64,000 nt of DNA from Sordaria brevicollis (taxonomy: Eukaryota; Ascomycota; Sordariomycetes; Sordariales; Sordariaceae): the NCBI GenBank assembly GCA_033439795.1, contig JAUTDP010000008.1, forward strand, positions 1,364,001 to 1,428,000. The letters run 5' to 3'. Under the pieces are notes generated by a model. It made no database searches and was not told where the DNA came from. It saw only the letters and a program-made list of their open reading frames with translations. The position numbers and the translations under genes were made by a program. This document shows, piece after piece, positions 32,603-44,735 of this stretch (position 1 is its first letter; the number at the start of each line of letters is the position of its first letter).

Positions 32603-35532
32603 ATGTCGCCCTCGGCGCCGGCCACCAAGACCGCCCAATCGGCTAGCCAAGGTACGTCGTGACGTTGCCCCGAATCTGGACCTCAACAGCCCATCATTCG
32701 CTTCTCGCGCCCATGGGGCATGGGGTGTCCCGCCCGCCCATGTACCAATCCAATTGCCCTAGCACAGCACTAGCAATGGCCAGCCCATACCTCTAGATGG
32801 AGGGTCCGGAATGGCACCTAACAGGACAGCTTTCTGAAACGAATTGTTGGGCTCGGGATGGAAACCCTCCAAAGAAGACACACACCTCTTCGGTTCTTTA
32901 ACTGACGCCTTACCAATCTGCCGGCATACAGTCTCGTCGTCACCAGCCGTGTCCTCGTCCGCCAACAAGAAGAAGAGAAACAACAACAAGAACAAGAACA
33001 ACAGCGCCGCCGCCAGTAATAAGCAGGCGAACAACACCAACAACAAGCCGAAGGAGGACAGCGGGAGCAACGCACCAGATGCCGAACAAGTAGACGAGGT
33101 AGTCTTGTCAGACCAACCACCAGCAGCACTACCACCACAACGAGTAGAGCAGGACCCTACAGAAAAACAAGCGCCAACTGCTGCCGAAGCGGAAAGAGCA
33201 GCAGCAGACTCGGAGAATATCACTCTACCTGTAGAGGAAACCCCGGCCTCCTCGGTATGCGAACTATACCTACCTCTACCTCTACCCCCGACCCACCAAC
33301 ATTTGCTATTATCGCTCCTTCTCTTCCTCTACCTACCCTTGTTCTTCCCAATCGCTTATTATTTTTGTTGAATGACTGTCTTGCGATAGCTGCAGTCCGT
33401 CACGTTGGCCATTATTTTTGTTTCTATGCCTTAACGACATCTTAATCCCCTTTACTTTTAATCATAATGTATTTCGCCGGCCTGAACGCTAACAAAGGAC
33501 CCCGATTGGGTCTCTACAAGGGTGTACAGAACACATCACCGAAACTCGATCAGCAAGTGGAAGCACCACAAGCCGAAGACGAGGACACCACCACCACCAC
33601 CGCAGACGTAGAGGTACCCGCAACTACAACGGCCGACCACCCCGAGTCTGAAAACCCACCGCCACCGCCAGACGGGGATTCCAATCCGGCCCCGGACCCG
33701 GAGGACCCTGAATCCGACTCGGATTCGGTTATTGACAAGGACACGACAGCAACAACACCACTTGCTGCTCCTGCTCCTGCTATTATTACCACCGAGACTA
33801 CTACCAACGGACATGCTCACGACGGCGCAACAAACGGTCACCACATCATCCCCAATTCCTCTACAACGACAGCAACAATGTCTACTACAACCTCCCCACC
33901 GCCGACGGAGGGGTCTCCAGTAACCACCAACAATTCTACCGCCGACGACACACATAGTACTACAAACAACAGCACAGAAACCAGCGCCAAGCTCGAAGCC
34001 ATGTCGCAAGACCGCGAAACCCTCCGCGCCCAGGTCGAGCAGCTGCGCAAGCAACTTGAGAGCATACAAACCACCCACGACGAGGAGGTATCTCAGCTGC
34101 GCTCCGACCTCGAAGAGTCCGAAGCTGCCAAGGAGCACGCCGAGACGCAGTACCAGAACCTGCTCGGCCGCGTCGAGAAGATCAAGGAGACGCTCGGCGA
34201 GCGGCTCAAGCGGGACCGGGCGCGCGTGGAGGAGCTCGAGACGGCCAACGAGGAGCTTCAAGCAGCGGCGCAAACCCAAGAGGAGGATGCCGCCAAGCTG
34301 CGCGAACAGGTGGAAGAGCAGGCGCGCGAGATCGATAGCCTGCGCAGCCGGACGAACCTGTCGCAGCAGAATTGGGGCAAGGAAAGAGAGGACCTTGAGC
34401 ATGAGGTGGAACACCTGCGGTCGGAACTGAAAAAGACGAGCGCGGCCATGGGCGAGTGGGAGGTGATTGCCATGGAGGAGCGCAGCATGCGCGAGGGGCT
34501 GGAGGCCAAGGCGACGGACCTGGAGGAGCAGCTGGCCAACGTGCGGGAGGCGTACGAACGCGTGGCCGAGGAGAGGAACACACAATCGCAGGCCATTGAC
34601 GGGCTACAGCGGGCGCTGCAGGAGATTCAGGAGGCGCGCAAGCGCGAGCTGAGGGAGATGGTGGAGTCGAGCGAGGAGCAGCTGGCGGCCATGAAGAAGC
34701 GGGCTGAGGAGGCGGACGCGAAAGCCAAGGAGGCGCAGGATGCGAGGGAGTCGCTCCAGAAGGAGCTGGAGCGCACGGCGCCGTTCGAGAAGGAGGTGAA
34801 GGAAAAGAATCTCTTGATTGGCAAGCTGAGGCACGAGGCGATTGTGCTGAATGATCACTTGACCAAGGCGCTAAAGTACATCAAGAAGATGAAGCCGGAG
34901 GAGACTATCGACCGGTATGTTTCTGTTGCCCCCCTTTCTTTCCCATCCACCCCTTTCCTCACCAACCACCTTATTAACATGCAATTCACAGACAAATCGT
35001 AACCAACCACCTCCTCCAATTCCTCTCCCTCGACCGCTCCGACCCCAAAAAGTTCCAAATCCTCCAAGTAATCGCCGGCCTGCTCAACTGGACCGACGAA
35101 CAGCGCGAACAAGCCGGTCTCGCGCGGCCCGGCGGCTCAGGCGGCGGTTCTACTCTCGGCAGCGCCTCCTCCCTTTTGAGGCTACCCACATCCCCCTTCC
35201 ATCGCACCCCCAGCTCCCCATCTCTGAACCATGACTTCTTCTCCGAGATGAACTCCACGACTATGTCGCCCACCGGCACTGCCGGGTCTATACGGGAGGG
35301 AAGTACTGCTAGTGGTGGACGGGAATCACTAGCGGATTTATGGGCTGGGTTTTTAGAGAGGAGTGTTGAGGAGGCTACCTCTGCCCAGGGTCCTCCTGGT
35401 AGTGTGAAGAGGAAGGATAGTATGAGTAGTACGGGAACGGGCAACACGGGCGGGACGCATAGTGGGTTTTTGGGGTTTGGGAGGAAAAAAGCAGATGAGG
35501 GAGAAGGCAATAAGGGGCCGTTGGGGATATAG
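32603..35532 (+). CDS. rud3: Golgin with GRAB domain (Rud3/GMAP-210 homologue)
   Basis: Four exons give 765 residues: 32603-32651, 32932-33254, 33530-34914 and 34992-35532. The first two introns are long for this window (280 and 275 nt), and the third is 77 nt. The acceptor at 33529 is the best of a few in-phase choices. Residues 20-270 are low-complexity: Lys/Asn-rich, then Glu/Asp/Thr/Ser-rich. From about 277 to 580 the protein is a continuous coiled coil (Glu/Lys/Arg/Leu heptads). Then comes the GRAB domain at about 587-632, IVTNHLLQFLSLDRSDPKKF and ILQVIAGLLNWTDEQREQAG, which binds Arf1-GTP on the cis-Golgi. A Ser/Gly-rich tail follows. Rud3/GMAP-210 proteins tether vesicles between endoplasmic reticulum and Golgi. 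The stop is TAG, followed by 24 more open codons. Confidence 0.87.
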
Positions 35533-36031
35533 AGTGGTAGACCCCGAGGGTTGTTAGAGAGAAGTGGGATGGAGAGTGAGGCGGGCATGAAAAGAATACT
35601 AAAGTAAAGATCTATAAAGTAACGGTAAATATGTAATATGATAAATGGCGGAGTAAGAATAAGAATAAGAAGTATGGATGGGTAAACAAAACTATTCCAG
35701 TGACGGAGACAGTATCACATTGGATAGCGTTGGGACTGATATTGCACTCAAAAATAAGGCCATTATGAACACCTCCAACATTCATTGAGCCAGTCGTGAC
35801 TACGATGTCTATATTGAGTCCAGTAACGGTGGACACAGTACTACTAGTAGTAACTTGAAAGTCCCATCCTCTTTGACAACAGTATCCTTCGGAAGCCAGG
35901 AACGCATAGTGTCTTCAAAATGATCCATAAGCACTCTATATAACGCACGCACGCTATAGCACGCTCAATCCAAAACGCCATGCCAGCTAACGAAACATCA
36001 CCAACATATCAGAACAAAAATCTCCCTGTAA
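35533..36031. other. Convergent intergenic region
   Basis: About 500 bp between the 3' ends of rud3 and the minus-strand membrane-protein gene. It is AT-rich near 35600-35700. The first 72 bases after the rud3 TAG remain open in frame. No gene is seen. Confidence 0.5.
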
Positions 36032-37196
36032 TCACTCCTCTTTTGGCCTTCCACCACCGCTGGTATGCATCGCCGCCGAAAAAGGCGGCAACATCCCCCT
36101 CACATAACTCTCCGCATCCCTCTCCACATTCTCCACCACTATTCTCTGTTGGAGCGCATCCCTCACCCCCTCCACCACATCCCTCTCCTCCATCACCTCC
36201 CCCATCAACCTGACCTCCTGCTGCCAGTAGAAATTCATCCTCGCTCTCAGCTCGTCATCGCGCGAGATGGTGTTTTGCATCACCCCCGCCGCGTTTAATT
36301 TTCCCTTGACTTGTTGCAATTGCCGGTTGACGGACTCGATGCGTTCGGCGGGGGAAGGCGGGGTGGCGAAGAGGCGGTTTGTGCTGCTTAGGTATAACAA
36401 GGTGGAGAGGAGGAGGTTGAGAGTGGCCAGGAGAACATAGCGGAGGGAGCGTTGACGCCAGTGGAAAAAGTCGATTTCGTTGAGACGTAAAGCGCGGGCG
36501 TTGAGTTGGTAGTTATATGTCGATACCATGTAGCAGTCTGCGAAGGCGAGGACTAAAGAGGCAAGTGTGGCGTGGTATCGCCATTTGCTACCTTCGCGAC
36601 CAATAAAGAGGGAAGAGGTGACGAGGGCGATTACGGAAAGGTTGAAGAGGTGCGGGGCGACGAGTTTCGGTAGGGCGTAGTAGAGGTAGGTTTTTGGTTC
36701 GTCGGAGGAACAGAATGGGCACTCGGAAAGTACCAAGGGGCCGAATTGGAAGTACAAAAGGCGCGATTCGAGATTGACGAATTTGTGCCGGAGGGTGTTG
36801 TCGGCGACTGTGGGCGGGCGGAGGGAGGCCAGGCGCGTGAAGAGGACGTCGACGGGTATTTGAAGACGGGATTGTGTGAGGTGGAAGATGTTTTCGGGGA
36901 CGAAAAACGGCAAGAAAGAGAGGGCGAGGTAGGATAGTGAGAAGACGAAGAGGAGGAGGAGCGCGCGTCGGACTGGCGAGGGGACGGGCCGGACTTTAAG
37001 GCCGTGTTGGTTGGCGGGGCCAAGCCGGAAGCTGCGATAAAGACCAATGGCTTTGGGGAGGAGGATGGGGCCGAAGAAGATGAGGAGGGAACGGATTCTG
37101 TGGAGGACTGGTTAGTATGGGGTTGTGAAGCTATTTGGGATTTGAAGCTCAAGTTGGTGATAGAGGCACTCACGTTCCCCAGGGTATCGTCGCCAT
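36032..37196 (-). CDS. Uncharacterised multi-pass membrane protein
   Basis: Exons 37196-37174 (23 nt) and 37097-36032, joined over a 76-nt intron, encode 362 residues. The first residues read MATIPWGTIRSLLIFFGPIL and begin a hydrophobic segment. I count about five membrane spans: near residues 9-28, 53-76, 150-172, 183-200 and 221-242. Between the second and third spans is a soluble part with LTQSRLQIPVDVLFTRL and a CPFC motif (ECPFCSSDEPKTYLYYALP), a possible metal or disulphide site. The C-terminal 110 residues are charged and partly helical (AERIESVNRQLQQVKGKL). I do not know a function. The layout resembles a family seen across filamentous ascomycetes, but I cannot name it. The tiny first exon is supported by an ATG, a gtgagt donor and an in-phase cag acceptor. 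Stop TGA. Confidence 0.75.
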
Positions 37197-38127
37197 GTTT
37201 GGTGGATGGGGTGTATGTTGGTGATGTTACGTGATTGTAATCATGGCAGTATCTGAGGAATAAACCGATTGAAAAAACCAAAGTTCCAATTCGAGGTATT
37301 CCGTGTCTATTGAAAAAGCATCCCTTGCTTCAAAGTAAACAATCAAAAGTTCAAGAAAAAAAGATGCCAGATGGCGCATCCATTGACGTCGTGAGCGAGG
37401 CTGAAAGAGGCAGGCGGCCTGCGTGTTAGCCGCCGTTGGGTTGTAGCGGCAGGCAGAATGTAGGTCCACTGCAGTTTGGCTTGGCAGGTGCATGTGAGCC
37501 CGAAACAGTGGGATCCACCCATCCGTGCCGTCCCCCACCGCGAAACCTTGTGTCGGGAAAAAAAATCCCTATAAATTTTTGGCCTGCCTTTGGCATTTTC
37601 AACTTCTTTTCCTTTTCCAACAACGCCGGTCGCCGGGTCAAACACCACGCAACAACGACAAATGGGACGGTCATGAAGATATCGCGCCCTGTTAGTTCGG
37701 GCCTGTCATCGCCTTCTTCACGACCGTGGACATTTGTCTTGCGCGTTGGCCTTTCGGACCGCGTGCGCGCCAGAATGCGCATCTATCCCATCGTAAACGT
37801 TGGCGCTTTCGAAGCTTCGCCGATCTCTCCAATGGTCGTCGAAGTCAAAAAGTACGCCTAAAGCAAGCCCAAGTACTCTGCCAAGAGTCATCTCACGTAG
37901 TGTTGCAGTGTTCCAGCTCCGGCAATGAAGAACTTTGCGTCAAATTGATGAGAGACATTCCATTGTGTAAAAGCCGTCGCGTCATTTAAACTCCGTGCTT
38001 TGCTGGTACTGAAGGCTGTTCTTGCCAGTCAATTGCTGGCTGTATTACATTAACGTTCGTATTACAATCTCGAATGTACCGACATAACAGAACCTCTTTG
38101 ATCAAATGTTCATGTCCGTCCACCACA
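37197..38127. other. Intergenic region between two minus-strand genes
   Basis: 930 bp holding the promoter of the membrane-protein gene and the 3' region of get1. A 141-codon plus-strand frame at 37436-37861 has no domain and is not supported. Nothing else is seen. Confidence 0.5.
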
Positions 38128-38932
38128 TCACTTGGCCTCGGCCTTGCTGCCCTCCGCTTTCGCCGACGCAGGCACCGCCTGCTTCACCTTCGCCTTCTCC
38201 TGCTGCTTCTGCCTGGCCGCGACAAACAGACCCAAAACCGCCATGACCGTCTCAATGGCCAGCGCAAGCACACCCGTGCACGCCCACTGCCACACCACGA
38301 TGCTGACACTACCCAGCGGTGCGCGCGGGAACGAAGCGAACCATTCTACGTAGTAGGGGAACCAGCCGTAGGGCAGCCAGAACATGGGCTCGCGCGAGTA
38401 CCAGAAGGGCAGGAACCACTGCACACCCCTTGTAGCCACCACGCGCACGCTCGTGAGGGTGCGATCAAACTTGGTCTTGGAGCCGTCGAGATCCTTCTCT
38501 GTTGTCGTAGTAATCATGTGTCAGCCCGTTGTTCTTCTTCATCATCAGAGTGTCGCGTGGTTGTTTTCTCGGGGTAACGTACTCCTCTTCTCCAAATCTT
38601 CTAGCAACTTGTCATGCTGGCGACGAAGACGCGCCCACTTGGCGAACTCATCCTGGCTGCTGGTTGCGTTGAGGTCGCGACGGACTGCGAGATATTCCTT
38701 TTGCTTCTTGCGCTGCTCGGCGAACTCGGCGGAGAGTGGAATTGGGAGGGACAGGGCGATGCGCCATAGCTGTGGTGAGCGGTCGCGTTAGCTACTTCTT
38801 CAACGTTCCTTTGAGTATAATAGCATGGTGTCAAGGATAACGTACAAGGTTGTTGATGGTCGCCGCGCCGATGGTGTTGACAAGCTGGACGACAAGCTCA
38901 ACCGCAAAGATGATGACCAGTAGAGACGGCAT
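38128..38932 (-). CDS. get1: GET complex subunit Get1 (tail-anchored protein insertion)
   Basis: Exons 38932-38846, 38769-38583 and 38498-38128 give 214 residues, the usual Get1 size. Introns are 76 and 84 nt, both with gtacgt donors. The protein starts [20 protein letters not shown] (first membrane span). The cytosolic coiled coil follows: [20 protein letters not shown], then [20 protein letters not shown], the helical hairpin that binds Get3. Two further spans lie around [20 protein letters not shown] and [15 protein letters not shown], and the tail is Lys/Ala-rich. Get1 with Get2 forms the endoplasmic-reticulum receptor that takes tail-anchored proteins from the Get3 ATPase. The middle exon junction restores [18 protein letters not shown], matching the family. 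The gene is divergent from the PTAR1-like gene. Stop TGA. Confidence 0.93.
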
Positions 38933-39406
38933 CTTGGCGACCAGCATTGAGCTGGCTTCGGTCCGCCGTTGATGGAAACGTGTTGATGGATGCGCGATCA
39001 GATGTCGAGACAGCTGCAGTTCGAGTTGCAGAAAGTGACAGATTGAAGGCAGCTCACTTGCTCATGCCACCGCCTTTCTGTTCCCCAAAGATGGATGTCC
39101 AGTTGGATCCTATTCGAAGCTATGACGGAGCTGTCAGAAGGTGCCAGTTGTTCCCTGCAGCTGGAGGCCACCTGCGCAAAGAGCTTATCGGTCGCTTATC
39201 GCCGGTGTGGTGGGGTGACGGTAACGGGATGGAAGCCGCCAAGACTCCAAGAGCTGTCAATCACGCCCCTGATGGGATGAGCAGACGGGTTAGGGTTGGT
39301 GATTGTGGTTCCGGACTTGAACATCAACACATCAGATCACCATCGTCGACAGGAAGTCTGCTGCTGGTCAGCTATTCGGGAATTCCAATCCTCCTTCACC
39401 ATTCAA
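38933..39406. other. Divergent promoter region get1 / PTAR1-like
   Basis: 474 bp between two divergent starts. It holds both promoters. The PTAR1-like frame is open upstream to an alternative ATG at 39296. No other feature. Confidence 0.55.
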
Positions 39407-40555
39407 ATGTCAAGAGCGTTGGACAAACACACCATCGCCGCCTTGAAGGCTGGCAACCCTCAAGCAGCTTACGATTCCATCTCCTCTGTTCTGGTGTCAC
39501 TGCCACCAGATGGCCTGCTTGAGATTGAGATACTTGGGAAAGAGGTCCCACTCCCAGAAGGGACATATGTGCTCCAAGATGGACTTGCGGTAGGAGTGTC
39601 AAAGCTTGGCCTCGTCCAGGCATTTCTGGTGGCTCGAAAGATGCTCACGAATTACATCGGGGGCACAGGAGAGACTGGAACAACAATGGGAACCGAAGGG
39701 CGATCAATAACAGAACACTCATCGGTAACTGGAGGCACAACAGACATTGGAGGCCCATTAAAGACTGAAAGCGCGCCAATATTAAACGAACAACTGCTGG
39801 CCGCCACAGCAGTCATCCTCCTTATGGACCCCGAGTTCATCACTGCCGCAAACACTCGCAAACGACTTATCCAGAAATACATCACTTTTGATCGTCAAAG
39901 AACCGAGGACATACGATCGGTATTAGAAAAGGAAAAGAGATTCCTGGACAGTTTACTCACCAGCCGACTCCATCGGCACACCAAATCACCAACACTATGG
40001 AACCACCGCCGCTGGCTCGTCGAAACCTTCGCATCCACTCTAGGATTTTATCCAGAAGACGTCACAGCAGACATCACCAACATCGTCCTCATGGCTGGAG
40101 AACGACATCCAAGGAATTACTACGCCTGGTGTCACGCCCGAACCATCCTCAGACTGGCAACTCAAGGAAAAGACAACTACGATCACCTTTTGAAGCTGAT
40201 AGAGGCTGTCAAGAAGTGGTGTTTTCGGAACCACACTGATATATCAGGGTGGTCATTCCTTTTTCACTTGCTGGATCTTTACTCTGGATCTGGGAATTCC
40301 AAGATGGTAGAGTCGACGTTTACGGAAGTTCTCGACATGGCCAGCGCGCTGAATCTCACCAACGAGTCTGTGTGGGCGTTCCTGAGGACCATGGCGGCGT
40401 CCGGAATTGTAGGAGGGAATTCAAGCGAACAGTTCACCAGTATAGGGCAGCAGTTGTTGTATAAGCTAGTCTCTGCTGAGCAACAACATTCGACAGACGA
40501 GAGAGTGTTGCGTCAAGCATTGGACTGGTACGAGACCTTTCGGGTCAGGAGTTAG
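39407..40555 (+). CDS. Protein prenyltransferase alpha-subunit repeat protein (PTAR1-like)
   Basis: An intronless 382-residue protein. PPTA-type repeats are visible in the second half: SPTLWNHRRWLVET and AGERHPRNYYAWCHARTIL show the W-x-x-R-R-W/L and Y-x-A-W-x-x-R patterns. HTDISGWSFLFHLLDL is a third, degenerate repeat. The N-terminal half contains QAAYDSISSVL and LLAATAVILLMDPEFITAAN, which place it with PTAR1 rather than with farnesyl or geranylgeranyl transferase alpha subunits. In animals PTAR1 is the alpha subunit of the type-3 geranylgeranyltransferase that modifies Ykt6 (known of the family, not shown here). The start at 39407 is preferred because the 37 codons before it look non-coding. 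The stop is TAG, after which the frame stays open for 76 codons. Confidence 0.8.
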   Translation: MSRALDKHTIAALKAGNPQAAYDSISSVLVSLPPDGLLEIEILGKEVPLPEGTYVLQDGLAVGVSKLGLVQAFLVARKMLTNYIGGTGETGTTMGTEGRSITEHSSVTGGTTDIGGPLKTESAPILNEQLLAATAVILLMDPEFITAANTRKRLIQKYITFDRQRTEDIRSVLEKEKRFLDSLLTSRLHRHTKSPTLWNHRRWLVETFASTLGFYPEDVTADITNIVLMAGERHPRNYYAWCHARTILRLATQGKDNYDHLLKLIEAVKKWCFRNHTDISGWSFLFHLLDLYSGSGNSKMVESTFTEVLDMASALNLTNESVWAFLRTMAASGIVGGNSSEQFTSIGQQLLYKLVSAEQQHSTDERVLRQALDWYETFRVRS

Positions 40556-41907
40556 GGTCTTCACTGGGAGCCTCAGATACAAGTCGTTTCAAGAAGAAAC
40601 AACACAGAACCACCATGGGCTTCCAGAGACACTTTCTGCATTGGCACGCCTTTGCGGCCGTGGGCTGTAAAAACTTCAGCCCATCACCATTCAGCACATC
40701 CATGGTCCAGCCTCATTCAGCAGAAGAGAGGCTGGCAACTACTAAGACATGGGACCTCGAAACGGCAACGCAATGCCCATCAATAGCCAGCTCCGAGTTA
40801 GAGGCGGCTTACTTCTCATCAACTGATAGGAAGCGGTCTTTGGTCACAGAAAGAACTGAAAGGTTATGGCCGTACACGCCCGAGTTCATCAGGCATGATC
40901 ATATAGCACTTCCAACAGGTACAGCGAAGAAAGACACTCCAAACGTTCATCCCCGAAACCCGAACCCATGCGGGTCAGCGAAATTGATCTACTATATAAA
41001 AAGTTCGTATCCTCAAAAACAACGATACCCGAACCAATATCTCGTCCTATTATCCCGGGATAAGTTACCATGGTACCATACCACGGGAACATGTTGGCAG
41101 CGGCACGGCCACAGATACTCGAGATACCTCTATTTAATTCAGACCGGCCGGGGAAACAATGGATCGGAACCCCCCACATGCACAATTGCAATGTGGTAGT
41201 TATCGCCAACAGGCACAACCAACGAGCCGTCTAGCAGATGCAGAGAACTTGGGTCTGTCTGCCCATTGTTATGTTTCTCTTTTCTGTTTCTGTTTCAAGA
41301 CCTAACGATAACGCGGCTCGTTTCTGCTACATACCTACCTGGTGTCCCTGGTGTTGGTGTAACACACCTGTAGTTACAGCAGGGTTTCAGACATCGCTGG
41401 GTGAATCCTGGTTGTAACGAAGCCAGCAAGCGCAGGAGGAAGCCATGTTTACCTTGATATCCAGACCTTTCTTTTGAACAATCTTCGTGGAAACCGATAC
41501 TCCTCTGTAAAGTCGAGAGGAACCTTTGCTAGACATGTCACGATACTCTAGTCAGCGGTAAAGTTGTCGTCCGGGTCGTCATATGACGGGCTTGACGGCA
41601 GACACATTCTTTGTTTTTCTTTTTAAGTCGCACAAAGTCTACACTACACACGGCTCGCTGCCTTTCGGCTTCGGCATATGAGGTGTGTGTGTGTGGTTTC
41701 ATCGCGCGCTTGTGCCATCCAGAGTCCAGACTCCAAACCTCCAAGAGATCACGGACGACTTGGCTCGTCCGAAAGCCCGCGGCTCTGACCCCGGATTTAA
41801 AATGGCAACTCTTGAGTTGTCCATGCATTGACAGCAACAGATTCAAGAAGAACGTTTTGATTTCCGGCTGGGCGTTATTGTCGTTGTCATCGTCGTCGTG
41901 TCGTCGC

Positions 41908-41931
41908 TGTTGCTGTTGCTGTTGCTGCTGT
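41908..41931. repeat. Tri/hexanucleotide repeat (tgttgc)n
   Basis: Run reading tgttgctgttgctgttgctg on the plus strand, an interrupted CTG-type microsatellite in non-coding DNA. Confidence 0.7.
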
Positions 41932-43829
41932 GGACCGACCGTCCAGCCCCTGGCGAGAGCCTGGGCCTGGCGTAGCATCCGCCATCCACATCGGGTCTAA
42001 GGCTGCGGGGTGTCAATTTGGGGATGACAGGGGGCTCTGCAACAGGGGGGCGTTGGCCGGCGGTTGGGACCGGGGGTCGTCGTGATTGAAAGTGCAGCAG
42101 CGAAGCCAACAGCAGCAGCCGCAAAGGAAGAGGTCGAGCGAGAGGGAGAGAAAAAAGGAGAATGTCACTGATCATGATCCATGAAAAGTTCACGACGTGT
42201 TCCAAGTTTGGAAACATTGGAGAAGGAAGAAGATGGAGAAGATACGATACGAGATCTGGCAGGTTTGGTTATCCTGGTTATCGATAGCTCGTTAACGGTA
42301 CAGTTGTCTTTTTGTCCAGGGTCATCGTCGTGTTGGTTATCAGCGCCGAGGTTCCCGGAGGAGCGAGCCCCAACAGTGAAGGAGCCTTCAGATGGTTCGT
42401 GTCCGGCAGCCGGCCAGAACCAAATGCTAATGTCATGGAAATCGATGGTTGAAGTCAGAGTTATGCCAGCGGTCCTGCCAGCACAAAAAAACACAGGCTC
42501 ATCAGAACATCTGAGCAGCCAAGAAACGTTCCATCGTGAGTGGATTCCCGGCGCAAATTGGATGCAGGCTAGAAGATGGAGCCGAAATGGCCTTGTTCAC
42601 CTTGGCTTTGATCAGTCCGGAGCTTGTTCATCTGTTCTGACCAACCGCATCTCTCCATTTGGGACTTCTCCAAACAGCGAGCAAAGAGGCTGCGGCACAG
42701 CAGCAGGTCAGGTCAGGGACCAGGGTCCTTTTCTAAAGAAGCGATCTTCTTATGAAGATGGAGCCGCGGACCCGCTCGTCACTCAGTGGCCTTCACCATG
42801 TTCGAGGCCAAGAAAGAATCTTGGATGTTGTTGTCGACGACAACGACGGTTGTTGTTCGTGTTTGTTTCTAAAAATCATTCCTCGGCACTTTGGGAGGTT
42901 GCTCCGTCCCGCCTCTGCGGCTCTTCACTTTCGAGGCTTCTGTCTAGAGGTACACAGTGAAGGTCAAGTATCACCTCAACCTCGAGGAAGAAAGGGCTGT
43001 TGGTGTAGCGTAACGTCCAACTGTTCATCCGGATTAATGCTGCCGAGCATATCCAATCCCAATTTTCTTTCCTCTGGGATGTCTTTTAGCGTACCGGTCA
43101 AAACTCTCTCAAGACTCTTTCACTCCGCACTCTCGAGACAGATGTGCCTGTGAACCGAGTCCCTGGAATCTCAAGAGGGTGAAAAGTCAGTGACGATAGC
43201 CCTTGAATTTCCCAACTGGAGGGTCATGTCCGAAGTCCAAGAGAAGCTTGTTCTCCAGAAACCCACCTGGGGCTACAGTGGTTTGCCGGCATCCAGATTG
43301 GCACTGGTTGGCAAGAGGCTTGGAATCCTCGTCCACGATGCAGCCATGTCTCGCTCCCTCTCGTTTCCCTTTTCTTTTTGGTCTCCGTTCAGATATCCAC
43401 TTCCTGCCAAGTCTAGAAGAGGCTGCATGTCCACTGTCAGTTCACCTCCAGTGCATTTTGGGGATGCTACGACGGGCGGTACGGGGGGGCTTGAATTGAG
43501 GTCAATGGCACCTTCCAAGTGGAAGTTACCCCATGTTTTGGGGCCTTTCTCTTTCCAAACACTTTTCACCGCAAGTGGAAGAAATCCCGTCACGGTTCAT
43601 CACATCTCCATCCACCATCCCAGCCCGGGTCTCCTTTCCTTCCCGTCAAGCCCCAAAGCCCCAAGCCAGGCCCGCCCGCTCCCTCGCTCTCGGCCAGTCT
43701 CCATTCCATTGACTGACACTTTCTTCCTTTTCCAACCTCCAAACACCAACCACACCACCTAGGTACCTCTACCTAACCAACACCGGGACCGACCAACACT
43801 TTCTTCTCCCGTCCTTCCTCGTTCTCCTT

Positions 43830-43871
43830 CTCCTCCTCCTCCTCCTCCTCCTCCTCCTCCTCCTCCTCCTA
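43830..43871. repeat. (TCC)n microsatellite
   Basis: About fourteen uninterrupted tcc units in the pyrimidine-rich region upstream of the aspartyl protease gene. Confidence 0.9.
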
Positions 43872-44735
43872 CCCTGATGACAACCTCCTCCATCCTGCAT
43901 TTTGCTATGCCAGGGGAGTTGCTTCGGGAGACGATTTTGTTACTTCTTACTTTCCTTTGAATACCAATAGATACTATCATCTCGGGCGGGGTTGTCTCTT
44001 CAGTTTTTCCACTCGGTCTTCCACTTTCCTTTATCCCGGCCCCAACCGTCTCACAACTATCGCCATCCAGATCTCCCTCCTCCGGGTCTCCAGGTCTTGG
44101 CCTACATACATCAACCTTCGGCATCCCATCCGCCATCCGCACATCCCGCCAGTCCCCCCCTCCACAGCAGCGCCCGTCCTGCCTTTTGCCTTGCATTAGC
44201 ATCTGCATCAGCATCTTTCCCGCCACCACCAAACCGCTACGATCCACGAACCGATATCGACCTCGACGTCGATTCGTTCCACCCCCTCACTACAACTCTA
44301 AAGTTGTCCATCTTGTTCGGATACATACAACCGCAGCATCCATCGCATCTTTCGGCCATCTCTGTTTTTCTGTTTTCTCTTCTCACTTTCCTTGACAACT
44401 ATCGGTCGGCGACAACCACCAATGCACATAATCACAATCGTTTACTCATCTCTCCAAATGCTCGCCACCTATAATCGCTAATTGCAATAATTTCCATCTC
44501 TCTCGCCAACATCTTGCGACCATCAACGAAAAGTCATCCAGTCAGGATATCATCTTCACTCTTTGGAATCAAAGACTTGGGGACATAACAACCAGAAGCC
44601 TGTACATATTACTTGTGGACAACCGACTATCGACAACATCTACCAATATCAGGACAGGAGCACATCAAACAAACAACGACCTCGTGTGTGGTTGATTGAC
44701 CCAGTGAGGGTCACTGACTGGTGCCTGTTATCAAA

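Larger units (their letters stand above)
40556..44735. other. 4.2-kb gene-poor region
   Basis: The largest unexplained stretch in the window. Frames of up to 259 codons (42181-42960) and 194 codons (40615-41199) exist but lack any recognisable domain and overlap in several phases. Sequence from about 43640 to 44735 is strongly pyrimidine-rich, as in fungal promoters and long leaders, and probably serves the aspartyl protease gene. A TATA-like tatataaaa lies near 40994. Microsatellites occur at about 41908-41930 and 43830-43871. A non-coding RNA or a fast-evolving gene cannot be excluded. Confidence 0.4.

Noticed and set aside
33536..34585. 349-codon minus-strand frame across rud3
   Set aside because: Antisense shadow of the coiled-coil coding region; Leu/Arg repeats with no family features.
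40615..41199. 194-codon frame with a good start context just after the PTAR1-like gene
   Set aside because: Irregular composition, no domain, and overlaps the PTAR1-like extension in another phase; not enough support.
42181..42960. 259-codon frame in the gene-poor region
   Set aside because: Translation looks random, with no hydrophobic core pattern or repeats, and other phases are open too.
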